IMG/VR virus record: IMGVR_UViG_3300045950_000008
Location: 1 to 42,334 of that record
Source: a virus
Direction: 5' to 3' (one strand)
Length of the DNA stretch: 42,334 bases
Below, piece after piece: positions 1 to 6,913 of the stretch; position 1 is the first letter of the stretch, and each line of letters starts with the position of its first letter. A program made the position numbers and the translations under genes. Under the pieces are notes generated by a model that was given only the letters and a program-made list of their open reading frames with translations, made no database searches and was not told where the DNA came from.

Positions 1-139
1 CTATCCCTTCCGGCCGGAGTGGCTTACTCCTAACTTGAATACGGTAGCTTCCCTCTTCTCCACACAACAGGGGGATATCGCAAGGATCAATGACATTACC
101 GGACAGGTGGATGTACTGAGAGGTGCCCTCCCTCCCGGT
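1..139. repeat. Direct terminal repeat, left copy (contig circularisation)
   Basis: This segment is repeated at 42196-42334 in the same orientation with a single difference (C126 here, T at 42321). Both copies lie inside the portal gene and keep its reading frame, so joining the ends rebuilds one uninterrupted gene. This is what an assembler leaves when it walks round a circular or circularly permuted molecule. It is too short and badly placed (mid-gene) to be convincing as a physical terminal repeat of the virion DNA. Confidence 0.9.
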
Positions 140-622
140 GTGGAGAGCGGAGTAGCCATCAGTAGGTTGTCCTCTCTAGCCTCTTCCCGTATTCAACTGG
201 AAGCTAGTTGGATGGGAGATTCCCTCCGAAGAATGGGTAAACTTCTGCTGGCTAGAATGTCCAAGTTCATGGGAGAGAGGGACTATATCCGGATCATGGG
301 GGAGGGGGAAGGACAGGAGTTCACGGCTCTCAATACAGCAGGGTTCAATAGTCTAAAAGATCCGGCAGAGTTTGATGTATCAGTGGAGTTCTCCTCCACG
401 AAGGAGGAGGACCGGGAGAGAATGTTCCAGAGAGCATTCCTCCTGTTCCAAGCGAATGCTCTGGACATTGAGACCCTTCTCAAGTTCTCTGGATTCCCGG
501 AGTGGAAGAGGTTGGCTCGAATGAGACAACAGGCTATGCAGGAAGCAAGTATGCTTCAGCAAGCTCAAATGCAGCAGCAGATGATGGCTGCCCAGCAGGG
601 CCAGCCGCCAATTCAGGAGTAG
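2..622 (+). CDS. Portal protein, C-terminal part (continues from 41144-42334)
   Basis: This is the C-terminal part of the portal, the dodecameric ring at the capsid vertex through which DNA enters and leaves. It is open from base 2 in the frame that continues codon 397 of the 41144-42334 segment. Joined through the repeat, the protein is 557 aa. The visible part has a helical stretch and ends in a Gln/Met-rich tail (about residues 525-557, QQAQMQQQMMAAQQGQ), typical of the low-complexity C-termini of portal proteins. The stop is TAG at 620-622. The assignment rests on the position right after TerL and on the N-terminal half; no catalytic motif is expected. Truncation at base 1 is an artefact of the contig cut. 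Confidence 0.85.
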   Translation, partial: YPFRPEWLTPNLNTVASLFSTQQGDIARINDITGQVDVLRGALPPGVESGVAISRLSSLASSRIQLEASWMGDSLRRMGKLLLARMSKFMGERDYIRIMGEGEGQEFTALNTAGFNSLKDPAEFDVSVEFSSTKEEDRERMFQRAFLLFQANALDIETLLKFSGFPEWKRLARMRQQAMQEASMLQQAQMQQQMMAAQQGQPPIQE

Positions 623-624
623 TT

Positions 625-798
625 ATGGCAGGTTCGATGGAACTAGGTGGTGGTGGCCGCTTTGCCAAGCTTGCGGCCAAGCTCAAGAGGAAAGGGGCTA
701 GAGATCCTAAAGCCCTAGCTGCCGCCATCGGCAGGAAGAAGTACGGTAAAGAGAGATACCAGAAGCTCGCGGCCAAAGGTCGCCGCGAGGCCTACTAA
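625..798 (+). CDS. Small basic phage protein, 57 aa
   Basis: The ATG at 625 comes two bases after the portal stop; an alternative ATG is at 637. The 57-aa product is strongly basic, rich in Lys/Arg/Ala, with a poly-Gly stretch near residue 8 and the run ALAAAIGRKKYGKERYQKLA near the C-terminus. Short basic proteins of this type occur next to portal/scaffold genes in other phages, but I know of no assigned function. Binding to DNA or to the acidic scaffold is only a guess. Translational coupling to the portal is likely because of the tight spacing. Confidence 0.7.
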   Translation: MAGSMELGGGGRFAKLAAKLKRKGARDPKALAAAIGRKKYGKERYQKLAAKGRREAY

Positions 799-843
799 CC
801 CGTTCACTACCCTTCGGTCGTTCACGTCTAGATACCCATACCC

Positions 844-879
844 GTTAGGGTCTTTCATCTTTCGATGAAATCCCCTAAC
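844..879. other. Long hairpin downstream of the small basic gene
   Basis: GTTAGGG (844-850) pairs with CCCTAAC (873-879), and TTTCAT (853-858) with ATGAAA (865-870). The two stems are separated by a symmetric TC/TC internal loop and capped by a six-base loop. There is no T-tract on either side, so this is not a classical intrinsic terminator. It could be an RNA processing or stability element at the 3' end of the portal transcript. Confidence 0.6.
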
Positions 880-936
880 TCGAAGAAAGAACAATAAAAG
901 AAAGAAAACTCATCTCTCAATGTGTTTTCTCTTGTT

Positions 937-1003
937 ATAAACCCCGAATGATTAGTGAGGGGTTTATCCAGCGAAGGTGTGCTTCTATCATCCGCACACC
1001 TTC
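937..1003 (-). ncRNA. Candidate small RNA: two-hairpin unit, copy A
   Basis: Read leftward from the promoter at 1009-1037, the transcript would begin at about 1002-1003 with hairpin 1 (GAAGGTGTGC/GCACACCTTC, 10 perfect pairs, 11-nt loop, 973-1003). A 5-nt linker follows, then hairpin 2 (9 pairs, 937-945 with 959-967, 13-nt loop). The same order of promoter core, +1 hairpin, GC(A/T)G linker and second hairpin is found at 29155-29255, with different but still fully paired stems. No ORF of useful length lies inside. This copy lacks a U-tract after hairpin 2, so its 3' end is uncertain. It is antisense to the late arm. Confidence 0.5.
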
Positions 1004-1008
1004 ATAAA

Positions 1009-1037
1009 TATATACGTCAAAACTGCAAACTGTTCAG
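1009..1037 (-). promoter_or_regulatory. Leftward sigma70-type promoter with conserved spacer
   Basis: On the minus strand the -35 is CTGAAC (1032-1037), followed by a 17-bp spacer and the -10 TATATA (1009-1014). The whole 33-nt core, spacer included, matches the rightward promoter at 29155-29189 at 30 of 33 positions. Such conservation exceeds that expected of independent sigma70 promoters. Confidence 0.6.
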
Positions 1038-1075
1038 TACTTTCTTTCCATTTTCGATAAAAATAATTATAGGGG

Positions 1076-1099
1076 TAGACCCTCTCCCAAGGGGGTCTA
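1076..1099. other. Short hairpin
   Basis: TAGACCC (1076-1082) pairs with GGGTCTA (1093-1099) around a 10-nt loop. It lies between the leftward promoter and the rightward promoter of the scaffold/capsid genes. No T-tract follows. Confidence 0.45.
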
Positions 1100-1130
1100 G
1101 CTTCCTGTATAACCCAACTTTTCTATAACT

Positions 1131-1148
1131 ACCCATAATTTATGTGGT
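1131..1148. promoter_or_regulatory. Operator-like inverted repeat, degenerate copy
   Basis: ACCCAT at 1131-1136 is followed after AATTT by ATGTGGT, an imperfect match to ATGGGT. It is the fourth member of the ACCCAT-N(3-5)-ATGGGT family (perfect copies at 29111, 36963 and 37248). It overlaps the extended -10 at 1145-1153, so a bound protein could block or modulate the capsid promoter. Confidence 0.4.
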
Positions 1149-1153
1149 ATAAT
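1145..1153 (+). promoter_or_regulatory. Extended -10 promoter upstream of the scaffold gene
   Basis: TGGTATAAT is a perfect -10 with the TGn extension, 56 bp upstream of the ATG at 1209. There is no good -35 at 17 bp, as expected for an extended -10 promoter. The same ten bases (GTGGTATAAT) recur at 15945-15954 upstream of another late gene. Confidence 0.6.
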
Positions 1154-1208
1154 GCTCTCACAAGGGTAATCCGATCAATACGACCGGAACCCCTATTTTG
1201 AGGTTTCC

Positions 1209-1874
1209 ATGCCTGATGTAGTGGAATCCACTCCCGAGGTGGAAGGTTCGACCGAGGGGGCTGTGGAAGGGACGAGTCAATCGACCCCCGCACCGCAGTC
1301 TACGGAACCTACAATTACCCTGTCGGATGGCCGTGTGGTCAAGCTGTCTGAAGTTCCCAATCTCCTTGCTGCACAGGAAGCAAAGATGAAGGAGATGGAC
1401 TTGAACTGGAAGCGAGCCTACACGAAAAAGTCTATGGAGCGGGCCAATCCACGCCCTTCCCCTGAGCCTAAGCAGGTAGCTCCTGCTCCGGCAAAGGAAG
1501 AGGATACTGGTCCTGTCGTCTCCGTATCCGAAGCGATTATGCTGAAAACAGCAATTGACTATCGGTTGGAGAAGCTGGAACAGAAGTACGGAGAACTTAC
1601 TCCTGAACAGAAGGTGAAGTTCTACGACAAGTTGGATCAATGGGTGGACCAGACGGGTGACCTCCCCGAGTTCGAGGATGTCTTCCGTATTGTATCCTAT
1701 CAACCCAAGACTGCCCCTGCTCCTGCAGCTGCGGAACCTAAAGCTACTGTCCCGGTTGCTTCCGGGGCACCTTCGGTTCCTCCTCCTGCCAAGCCGGTGG
1801 GGAAGATGGAGGATAGTGAATTCCTTGGTCATGTATTGAGGAAGTTCCCTTCCTTCAAATCTCTTGGTGAATAA
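1209..1874 (+). CDS. Putative capsid scaffolding protein, 221 aa
   Basis: A scaffold guides procapsid assembly and is removed before or during packaging. The protein has an acidic, low-complexity N-terminus (Glu/Thr/Ser/Pro), a helical middle (about residues 110-150, charged, coiled-coil-like), Ala/Pro-rich linkers and a short basic C-terminal helix (LRKFPSFK). These are the usual features of a scaffold whose C-terminus docks on the capsid protein. It lies directly upstream of the major capsid gene, two bases between stop and ATG. GAGG precedes the ATG by six bases. The call rests on composition and gene order, not on a motif. No protease domain is seen. Confidence 0.7.
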   Translation: MPDVVESTPEVEGSTEGAVEGTSQSTPAPQSTEPTITLSDGRVVKLSEVPNLLAAQEAKMKEMDLNWKRAYTKKSMERANPRPSPEPKQVAPAPAKEEDTGPVVSVSEAIMLKTAIDYRLEKLEQKYGELTPEQKVKFYDKLDQWVDQTGDLPEFEDVFRIVSYQPKTAPAPAAAEPKATVPVASGAPSVPPPAKPVGKMEDSEFLGHVLRKFPSFKSLGE

Positions 1875-1876
1875 CC

Positions 1877-2827
1877 ATGCCTAACTATGCGTCCGAACTG
1901 GCGATGGCGATGATTCAGGATTTCATCCCTCGTGCAGAGGACAACTTCTATAAGGAGACTCCGGGGCTGAACATGGTCATGGGTATGCGTCAGCCGGTTC
2001 GGAGCAACTCCTTCCGGGTTCCCATCGCCTACCAAGGTCTCTCCAACTTTACCGCCTATCGCGGGGAACAAACGATTCCTACCACGATTCGTCGGCAGTT
2101 GGACGCGGTAGACTACACTTTGGCACAGTTTGTCAATACGTCTTATCTCCCTGAAGACGAGGCGGACTACAGCCGTGCCAGTGGTGAACATGCCGTGGTT
2201 GACCTGCTCCGAACCAAGTCGGAACTGTTGGTCAAAGATCTGGCTCTCAACCTCTCCTCGGAATTCTATGGTACGGCGGATGCAGCCATTGATAAGTGGC
2301 TGGGCCTCCGTCGTGTCATCAGCACCACAGCCTCGGATACCGTTGGTGGAGTGTCTACGACCACCCTTTCTGCGTGGGCTCCCACCTCGGTTGACACTTC
2401 TACGGCCCTTGCCAGCTTGACGCTGGAAACGGTCGAGAAGAAGATCGGGGCTCTGTGGGATGTGGGGTACCGTCCTGATACGGGACTCACTACGCAGACG
2501 ATCTACGATAAGCTCTGCACTCTGGCGGAGAGCGGCACCTCTGGTCTGATCTATCGGATTCAGACTCAGAATGCTGCGAATATCGGAGTTGAGTCTCTGC
2601 GTATTCGAGGGGTCACGTTCATGCCCGACCCTTATGCTCCGGCCAGTCATCTGTTCATCTTCCCCAAAGACCAGTTGAAGATGAAGTACTTCCCGCTCCA
2701 CAACTGGCGTAAACAGTCGTGGCCTGTCGAGAAGGATCAATGGGTTGTCGGTGTCTCCATTGACGTGTGGGCGCAGACTTGTGTTGCCGCCCGCCGTGCG
2801 TTCACTGGCTTCACGGCTTTGTCGTAA
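1877..2827 (+). CDS. Major capsid protein, 316 aa
   Basis: The main shell protein, probably of the HK97 fold. At 316 aa it has the usual size, lies immediately after the scaffold and is free of Cys-rich or catalytic motifs. It starts with an amphipathic N-terminal stretch, has an extended Thr/Ser-rich loop region in the middle (about 150-175) and ends in a beta-rich segment (QWVVGVSIDVWAQ) typical of capsid C-terminal domains. It uses well-chosen codons with less AT at third positions than its neighbours, as often seen in highly expressed capsid genes. Assignment is from order, size and overall pattern. Confidence 0.85.
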   Translation: MPNYASELAMAMIQDFIPRAEDNFYKETPGLNMVMGMRQPVRSNSFRVPIAYQGLSNFTAYRGEQTIPTTIRRQLDAVDYTLAQFVNTSYLPEDEADYSRASGEHAVVDLLRTKSELLVKDLALNLSSEFYGTADAAIDKWLGLRRVISTTASDTVGGVSTTTLSAWAPTSVDTSTALASLTLETVEKKIGALWDVGYRPDTGLTTQTIYDKLCTLAESGTSGLIYRIQTQNAANIGVESLRIRGVTFMPDPYAPASHLFIFPKDQLKMKYFPLHNWRKQSWPVEKDQWVVGVSIDVWAQTCVAARRAFTGFTALS

Positions 2828-2838
2828 GAGGTGATGAT

Positions 2839-3312
2839 ATGGCTGATTTCGGTTATGGACGATCTGCCCGCGCACCCGCCGATGTAGACGATACGGCTGC
2901 ACAAATGCGGCCCGGATCGGCTGTCATTTGGGAAGTGGGTGGTCTTTTCAACGTCTTCTATTACATGCTCAATAACGAAGGGTCGGCGGCTACGACTGCC
3001 AACCTTGCGGTTGTGCATACGGGAGTGACGGGGACTAAGATCCTCAAGGCAGCTGTGGGAGACGCAGGTAAAGCTCTCTTCGCTGGAGTGGCTCAGGCGG
3101 CAGTTACGGCTGCTCGTTATGGGCTCTTCCTCCGTAGGGGGGTTGGTTCATATGTTGCCGACGCAACGGTTGCTGTCGGGGATCAACTCATTCTTGGTAG
3201 CACTACAGCTGGACGGCTCAAGGTCAAGTCGGCTGCAACGGAGTACGTTGTGGCTCAAGCTCTTGAGACCGCTTCGGCGGGTAATACCAAGATCTGCGAA
3301 TTCGTTGGATAG
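2839..3312 (+). CDS. Putative capsid decoration / minor head protein, 157 aa
   Basis: I chose the ATG at 2839, 11 bp after the capsid stop, with GAGGTGATG ahead of it; the frame is open further upstream but would overlap the capsid gene. The product is Ala/Gly/Val-rich and mostly beta. Repeating short strands of the form VGxxG and AVGDAGKAL suggest a small beta-sandwich or barrel, reminiscent of DUF2190-like decoration proteins that follow capsid genes. A cementing role is inferred from position. The gene ends before a strong terminator, so the scaffold-capsid-decoration group is probably one transcription unit. Confidence 0.6.
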   Translation: MADFGYGRSARAPADVDDTAAQMRPGSAVIWEVGGLFNVFYYMLNNEGSAATTANLAVVHTGVTGTKILKAAVGDAGKALFAGVAQAAVTAARYGLFLRRGVGSYVADATVAVGDQLILGSTTAGRLKVKSAATEYVVAQALETASAGNTKICEFVG

Positions 3313-3325
3313 GACTCTCTGGTAT

Positions 3326-3364
3326 TAGGGCCGGTTCAATCCCGGCCCTAGTACCCCTCTTTTG
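3326..3364 (+). terminator. Rho-independent terminator after the capsid group
   Basis: TAGGGCCGG (3326-3334) and CCGGCCCTA (3342-3350) form nine perfect pairs around a 7-nt loop, followed by CCCCTCTTTT. It would stop or weaken transcription between the decoration gene and the adaptor, giving high capsid and lower tail expression. Confidence 0.75.
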
Positions 3365-3371
3365 GTGAACT

Positions 3372-4283
3372 ATGCCCGGATTCCTCCGCACAGATGTACG
3401 AACCAAAGTAAGCAACCGGGTACTGGACTCTTCCAATATGTCCTTTACGGTTGCTACATTGGATGATTTCGTCAAGAATGGTATTCGTGACATCTCCATG
3501 AAGATCCCCATTCATGAGGATCGTTGTGGGGTAATCCACACGGCTTACAAGGAAGATGTAGATGTCCGTGCTTCCGTGGACCCGGTTCAGAACGTTGAGA
3601 TCATCACAATTCACGATGTTCAGTGGAAGGACCGGGGGAGATTGCAGGTGCTTCCTGCTTCTCTTCTCCCTGTTTATGCCCCAGCTACACAACTTACTGC
3701 CGGTCCTGACCCCGCATGGACCCGTCGGAGGGGTCTTCTCCTTCACTTGGAACCTCCTGTTTCAGCTGCTCCTACAAGCACCACACTCAGCGGTTCTGCT
3801 ACTTCCACTGCTACTACCATCTCTCTCACCTCTGTCTCCGGCTTTCGTACTCGTGGATTTGCCAAGATCGAGAGTGAATGGATTTACTGGGGAACGATTA
3901 CGGGCAGCACTCTAACCAATGTAGTTAGGGGAGTTGGTCCTACGACTGCTGCTGCTCACAGCAGCGGAGTGACCATTACACAAGCGGACTTGATTGTAGA
4001 CTATGCTCGGACTGCTAAGAACCCGGCGAGCGACACAGAGACGATTGATCTCCCTGATATATGCTTTGAGGCTCTGGTCCTCTGGGTTTGCTATGAGTGC
4101 TGGTTGATGCTTCAGAATGATGCCAAGGCAGCCCAATATCTGGCTCTCTACCGGGATGAGATGGGTAGGCTCCGCTCCGAGTTGGGAGACTATCTCTCTA
4201 GGGCTGATGAACATATCCTCCCCTACAACATGCAGACATTCATCGGTAGACCTCTCGGTGCTGGTGAGGGAATGGAAGGTTAG
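3372..4283 (+). CDS. Head-tail adaptor (connector) protein with inserted beta domain, 303 aa
   Basis: It probably forms the ring below the portal. The N-terminal part (about 1-115) and C-terminal helical part (about 210-303, containing DICFEALVLWVCYECWLM and a charged amphipathic helix) resemble gp6-like adaptors. Between them sits a Ser/Thr/Gly-rich beta module (about 130-205). Its motif GFAKIESEWIYWGTITG followed by VVRGVGPTTAAAHSSG has the form of a small domain that recurs in phage tail and fibre proteins. The insertion makes the protein longer than a minimal adaptor. Position after the capsid group supports the call; no enzyme motif is seen. Confidence 0.6.
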   Translation: MPGFLRTDVRTKVSNRVLDSSNMSFTVATLDDFVKNGIRDISMKIPIHEDRCGVIHTAYKEDVDVRASVDPVQNVEIITIHDVQWKDRGRLQVLPASLLPVYAPATQLTAGPDPAWTRRRGLLLHLEPPVSAAPTSTTLSGSATSTATTISLTSVSGFRTRGFAKIESEWIYWGTITGSTLTNVVRGVGPTTAAAHSSGVTITQADLIVDYARTAKNPASDTETIDLPDICFEALVLWVCYECWLMLQNDAKAAQYLALYRDEMGRLRSELGDYLSRADEHILPYNMQTFIGRPLGAGEGMEG

Positions 4284-4286
4284 TGT

Positions 4287-5735
4287 GTGGCTATTACCCG
4301 CGGCTTCTCAATGGGTGGTTCTACGCTTACATCTATCCCTGCCTCTTCTCTTGCACCTGACCAGACTCCTACGGGTACTAACGTAGATCCTGCTCGATTC
4401 GCTGTAGCTGCCAAGCGTACCGGTTATTCTCGATTTGATGGAACCACAGGCATCCCCGTTGCCGGTACAATCCGTGGTCTCCATGTATGGGAGAGGACTA
4501 CTTCTGCTACTCACGTTCTAGCCACCATCGGGGGTAAGATCTATGAAGTGAGTGGTACTTCATGGACAGATCGTACACAAGCGGCAGTTACCTATGCAGA
4601 CACCCATACTCGGTTTGCTGCTCTCAACGGGTTTATCATTACTGCTAATTCCGGGGTAGCTAACCTCCAGAGGTGGAATGGTACGGATGCTGCCTTTGTC
4701 AACACAACTGCTAATCCAGCCAGCAATCTTACCCTGCTGGCTGTTCACAATCAACGCCTCTTTGCTGCCGGGGCGGACGATATGACGGTCTATTTCTCCG
4801 CCCTGAATGATCCCAACGTATGGGCTACTCCTGATGGTGGATCATTTGTAGTTGGTGGAAGAGATGGGGACCGTATCATAGCCATGATTGCGGCCTATGG
4901 TTACATCTACGTCTTCAAAAGATGGCATGTTTACCAGATTGACTTCCGTGGATCACGAGACTTTGATGTAATCGACCTCGGAGTAGGTTTTGGTGCCCTC
5001 AACTCTTATGCTGTATGGCCTTACAAGGGTGGAGTGGTATTCGCCTCTGAGCGAGGCTTACATTACCTCAACCCCTCCACCCTTGAAGATCTTCACCCTT
5101 ATGTATTCTGGGACTGGCAGGATGTGGTAGGTAAGTCTACTACAGTGGTAGCGGTAGACCGGGAGGGTCGTATACACTTTTGTTATGACTCAAACAATGA
5201 TGGTACCAATGATCGTAGCTTTGTGTACTATGAACCTGCGGGGAGAGTACACCCTTGGACTAACCAGAACAATCAAGTCTTTGCCACTCGAAACAATGGT
5301 CAACTCTTGAGCGGACAGTCTACTGCCATCCGTATCAATCAATATGATGGTACTCAGAGTGATGACGGTACCGCCATTACTATGTCTTGGGATACTCCTG
5401 ATCTCTCTTTCCCTTCCCCCGACTCGGGTAATCCGGGGATCACAGCAAAGGCCCATGTGACCCGGTGTTGGCTTAGGGCGAGGGCAACTACAGGTGGATC
5501 TCCTGTGGATGTTACCGTCAATCAGATTGTAGAAGGTAAAGATGAGGGGCAGGTAGGTACAATGAGTCTGGTAGCTTCGGATGCTTCCCATGAAACAGTT
5601 ACCAAGATGTTGGCTTTGAAACTTACCCCACGAGGACGGTATATCCGTCTCCGGTTTGCCCACGTAAACACCAACCAACGGTGTGAGTTGTACGAATATG
5701 CCATCGAGGGTATGGAACGACAGGAGCGTGAGTAA
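4287..5735 (+). CDS. Tail hub / stabilisation protein, beta-propeller-like, 482 aa
   Basis: The start is GTG at 4287, three bases after the adaptor stop. The protein is almost all beta, with repeated units of the type IGGKIYEVSGTSW, NGFIITANSGVANLQRWNG and YGYIYVFKRWHVYQID that read like propeller blades. A C-terminal jelly-roll-like part follows (about 370-475). P22 gp10-like and other podovirus tail stabilisation proteins share this place and architecture, acting as the plug or nozzle under the adaptor. I infer the same role here. It overlaps the next gene by the TAATG junction at 5733-5737. Confidence 0.6.
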   Translation: MAITRGFSMGGSTLTSIPASSLAPDQTPTGTNVDPARFAVAAKRTGYSRFDGTTGIPVAGTIRGLHVWERTTSATHVLATIGGKIYEVSGTSWTDRTQAAVTYADTHTRFAALNGFIITANSGVANLQRWNGTDAAFVNTTANPASNLTLLAVHNQRLFAAGADDMTVYFSALNDPNVWATPDGGSFVVGGRDGDRIIAMIAAYGYIYVFKRWHVYQIDFRGSRDFDVIDLGVGFGALNSYAVWPYKGGVVFASERGLHYLNPSTLEDLHPYVFWDWQDVVGKSTTVVAVDREGRIHFCYDSNNDGTNDRSFVYYEPAGRVHPWTNQNNQVFATRNNGQLLSGQSTAIRINQYDGTQSDDGTAITMSWDTPDLSFPSPDSGNPGITAKAHVTRCWLRARATTGGSPVDVTVNQIVEGKDEGQVGTMSLVASDASHETVTKMLALKLTPRGRYIRLRFAHVNTNQRCELYEYAIEGMERQERE

Positions 5736-6097
5736 TGGCTAAACGAACCAAGGAAGAGCTACAGGCAGAGTTTGACCGCTTGAGTAACCTTCTGGAAACC
5801 AAGAAGCGTAAGGTTGGTTGGCAGAGGTACCAGAAGTGGGTGAGCATGTGGAAGAAGACCAAGAAAGCTCTCAACAAGGTGCTTGCTGAGGAAAGACAAG
5901 CTGCTGGGGAAGCTAAAATCTCTGGTCTTACCGTGGAGGAGGGGGATGTCATGGGTCCAATCTCCGGGTTTACCGGTAGACCCGTCTCCCAACAGTCAGG
6001 AATCACTGATCTCCTCCGGTCGGGTGGTCCTCTTGGAGCTTTCCCATCCCCTGATGCTGGAGATACTCCCATTCTCCGTGTTCTTCGAGGTCGATAA
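5735..6097 (+). CDS. Virion-associated small helical protein, 120 aa
   Basis: It starts at the TAATG overlap with the tail gene. Residues 1-60 are a highly charged helix rich in Lys/Glu (coiled-coil-like), and the C-terminal half is Gly/Pro-rich and disordered. There is no recognised domain. It lies between the tail hub and the internal virion protein genes and is probably a minor virion component or an assembly factor. It overlaps the following ATG by one base (TAATG). Confidence 0.55.
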   Translation: MAKRTKEELQAEFDRLSNLLETKKRKVGWQRYQKWVSMWKKTKKALNKVLAEERQAAGEAKISGLTVEEGDVMGPISGFTGRPVSQQSGITDLLRSGGPLGAFPSPDAGDTPILRVLRGR

Positions 6098-6906
6098 TGG
6101 CGTCGTTTGGTGATGTTGCAAAAGGCTTCCTTGGGGTAGAAACCAGCGGTGCAGCTAAACAACGTAGGGCTACCCGTGCTTACCAAAAGACACAGGCCAA
6201 GGAAGCTCTTCGTCTAGCAAGAGAACAACTCCGTACCTTCCGAACGGAAGAGAAACCCCTAGCAGAGATTGAGCTTGGAGAGAGGTTGGCTGCTACCGGG
6301 CAGATGGGCAGCACTGCCGAGAAGCTCCAACGAGAACTCTTTCGGGCGGGGGCGGCTAGAACTGAGTATGGGTTGGAACGGGGAGAGAAGGTTGCTCAGT
6401 TGGGTTTGAGAGCAGTTGCGGCCGCTGCTAAAGCTCAGAGCGAACAAGTCAAGTTGGGTAATATCCTTGGTCCTGTCAACCGTGGAATTCAGGTGGCTGC
6501 GGCCATAGGTAGTATGGGTGCCGGAGCGGGGGAGGGAGCTATTACCGGGTTGGGTAGAATTCTTGGGTTGGTTACAGATCCGGCAGATACTTATACTCTC
6601 CAGACTGGCCCCTATACTATGGAGGGTCTTTCCTACGAGGAATACCGCCAACAGCGGGATGCTTTTTACCGTTCTGGTTTACCTGAACCATTGAATGTAT
6701 ACCAGACTAGAACTAAGATGGGTCAAACGATGGTTAGACCGGTAGAGACTCTTTACTCCTATTCTAGACCTACAGAGATGGGAGTACCCACGGTTCCGCA
6801 GAATATTTTCACTTCTCCTTCCTCCAAGACTCCCATTATCCAAGCTTTGGGTCAGAGTGGTCCCAGAGGTTTATTTGCCGCCGGACCTTCTCCCATTCCG
6901 TTCTAG
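6097..6906 (+). CDS. Putative internal virion (ejection) protein, 269 aa
   Basis: The N-terminal half (about 20-130) is a long Ala/Arg/Glu-rich helix. It is followed by a glycine-rich hydrophobic segment (AAAIGSMGAGAGEGAITGLG, about 135-155) that could insert into a membrane, and a Pro/Ser/Tyr-rich extended tail. This plan (helix, glycine zipper, flexible tail) is that of podovirus proteins stored in the capsid and ejected ahead of the DNA. Gene order (three such genes between tail hub and fibre) supports this. No sequence-level family match is claimed. Confidence 0.5.
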   Translation: MASFGDVAKGFLGVETSGAAKQRRATRAYQKTQAKEALRLAREQLRTFRTEEKPLAEIELGERLAATGQMGSTAEKLQRELFRAGAARTEYGLERGEKVAQLGLRAVAAAAKAQSEQVKLGNILGPVNRGIQVAAAIGSMGAGAGEGAITGLGRILGLVTDPADTYTLQTGPYTMEGLSYEEYRQQRDAFYRSGLPEPLNVYQTRTKMGQTMVRPVETLYSYSRPTEMGVPTVPQNIFTSPSSKTPIIQALGQSGPRGLFAAGPSPIPF

Positions 6907-6913
6907 GTGAAAG

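Larger units (their letters stand above)
799..1208. other. Intergenic control region between portal and scaffold genes
   Basis: These 410 bp have no convincing gene. They hold a run of hairpins (844-879, 903-930, 937-967, 973-1003, 1076-1099), a leftward promoter (1009-1037), an operator-like inverted repeat (1131-1148) and a rightward extended -10 promoter (1145-1153). The arrangement would separate transcription of the portal group from that of the capsid group and would also allow a short leftward RNA. Confidence 0.75.

Noticed and set aside
1829-2902. Long minus-strand open frame (357 codons) opposite the capsid gene
   Set aside because: It is the complement of a clear capsid gene, composition is Arg-rich and mirror-like, and no ribosome site fits.
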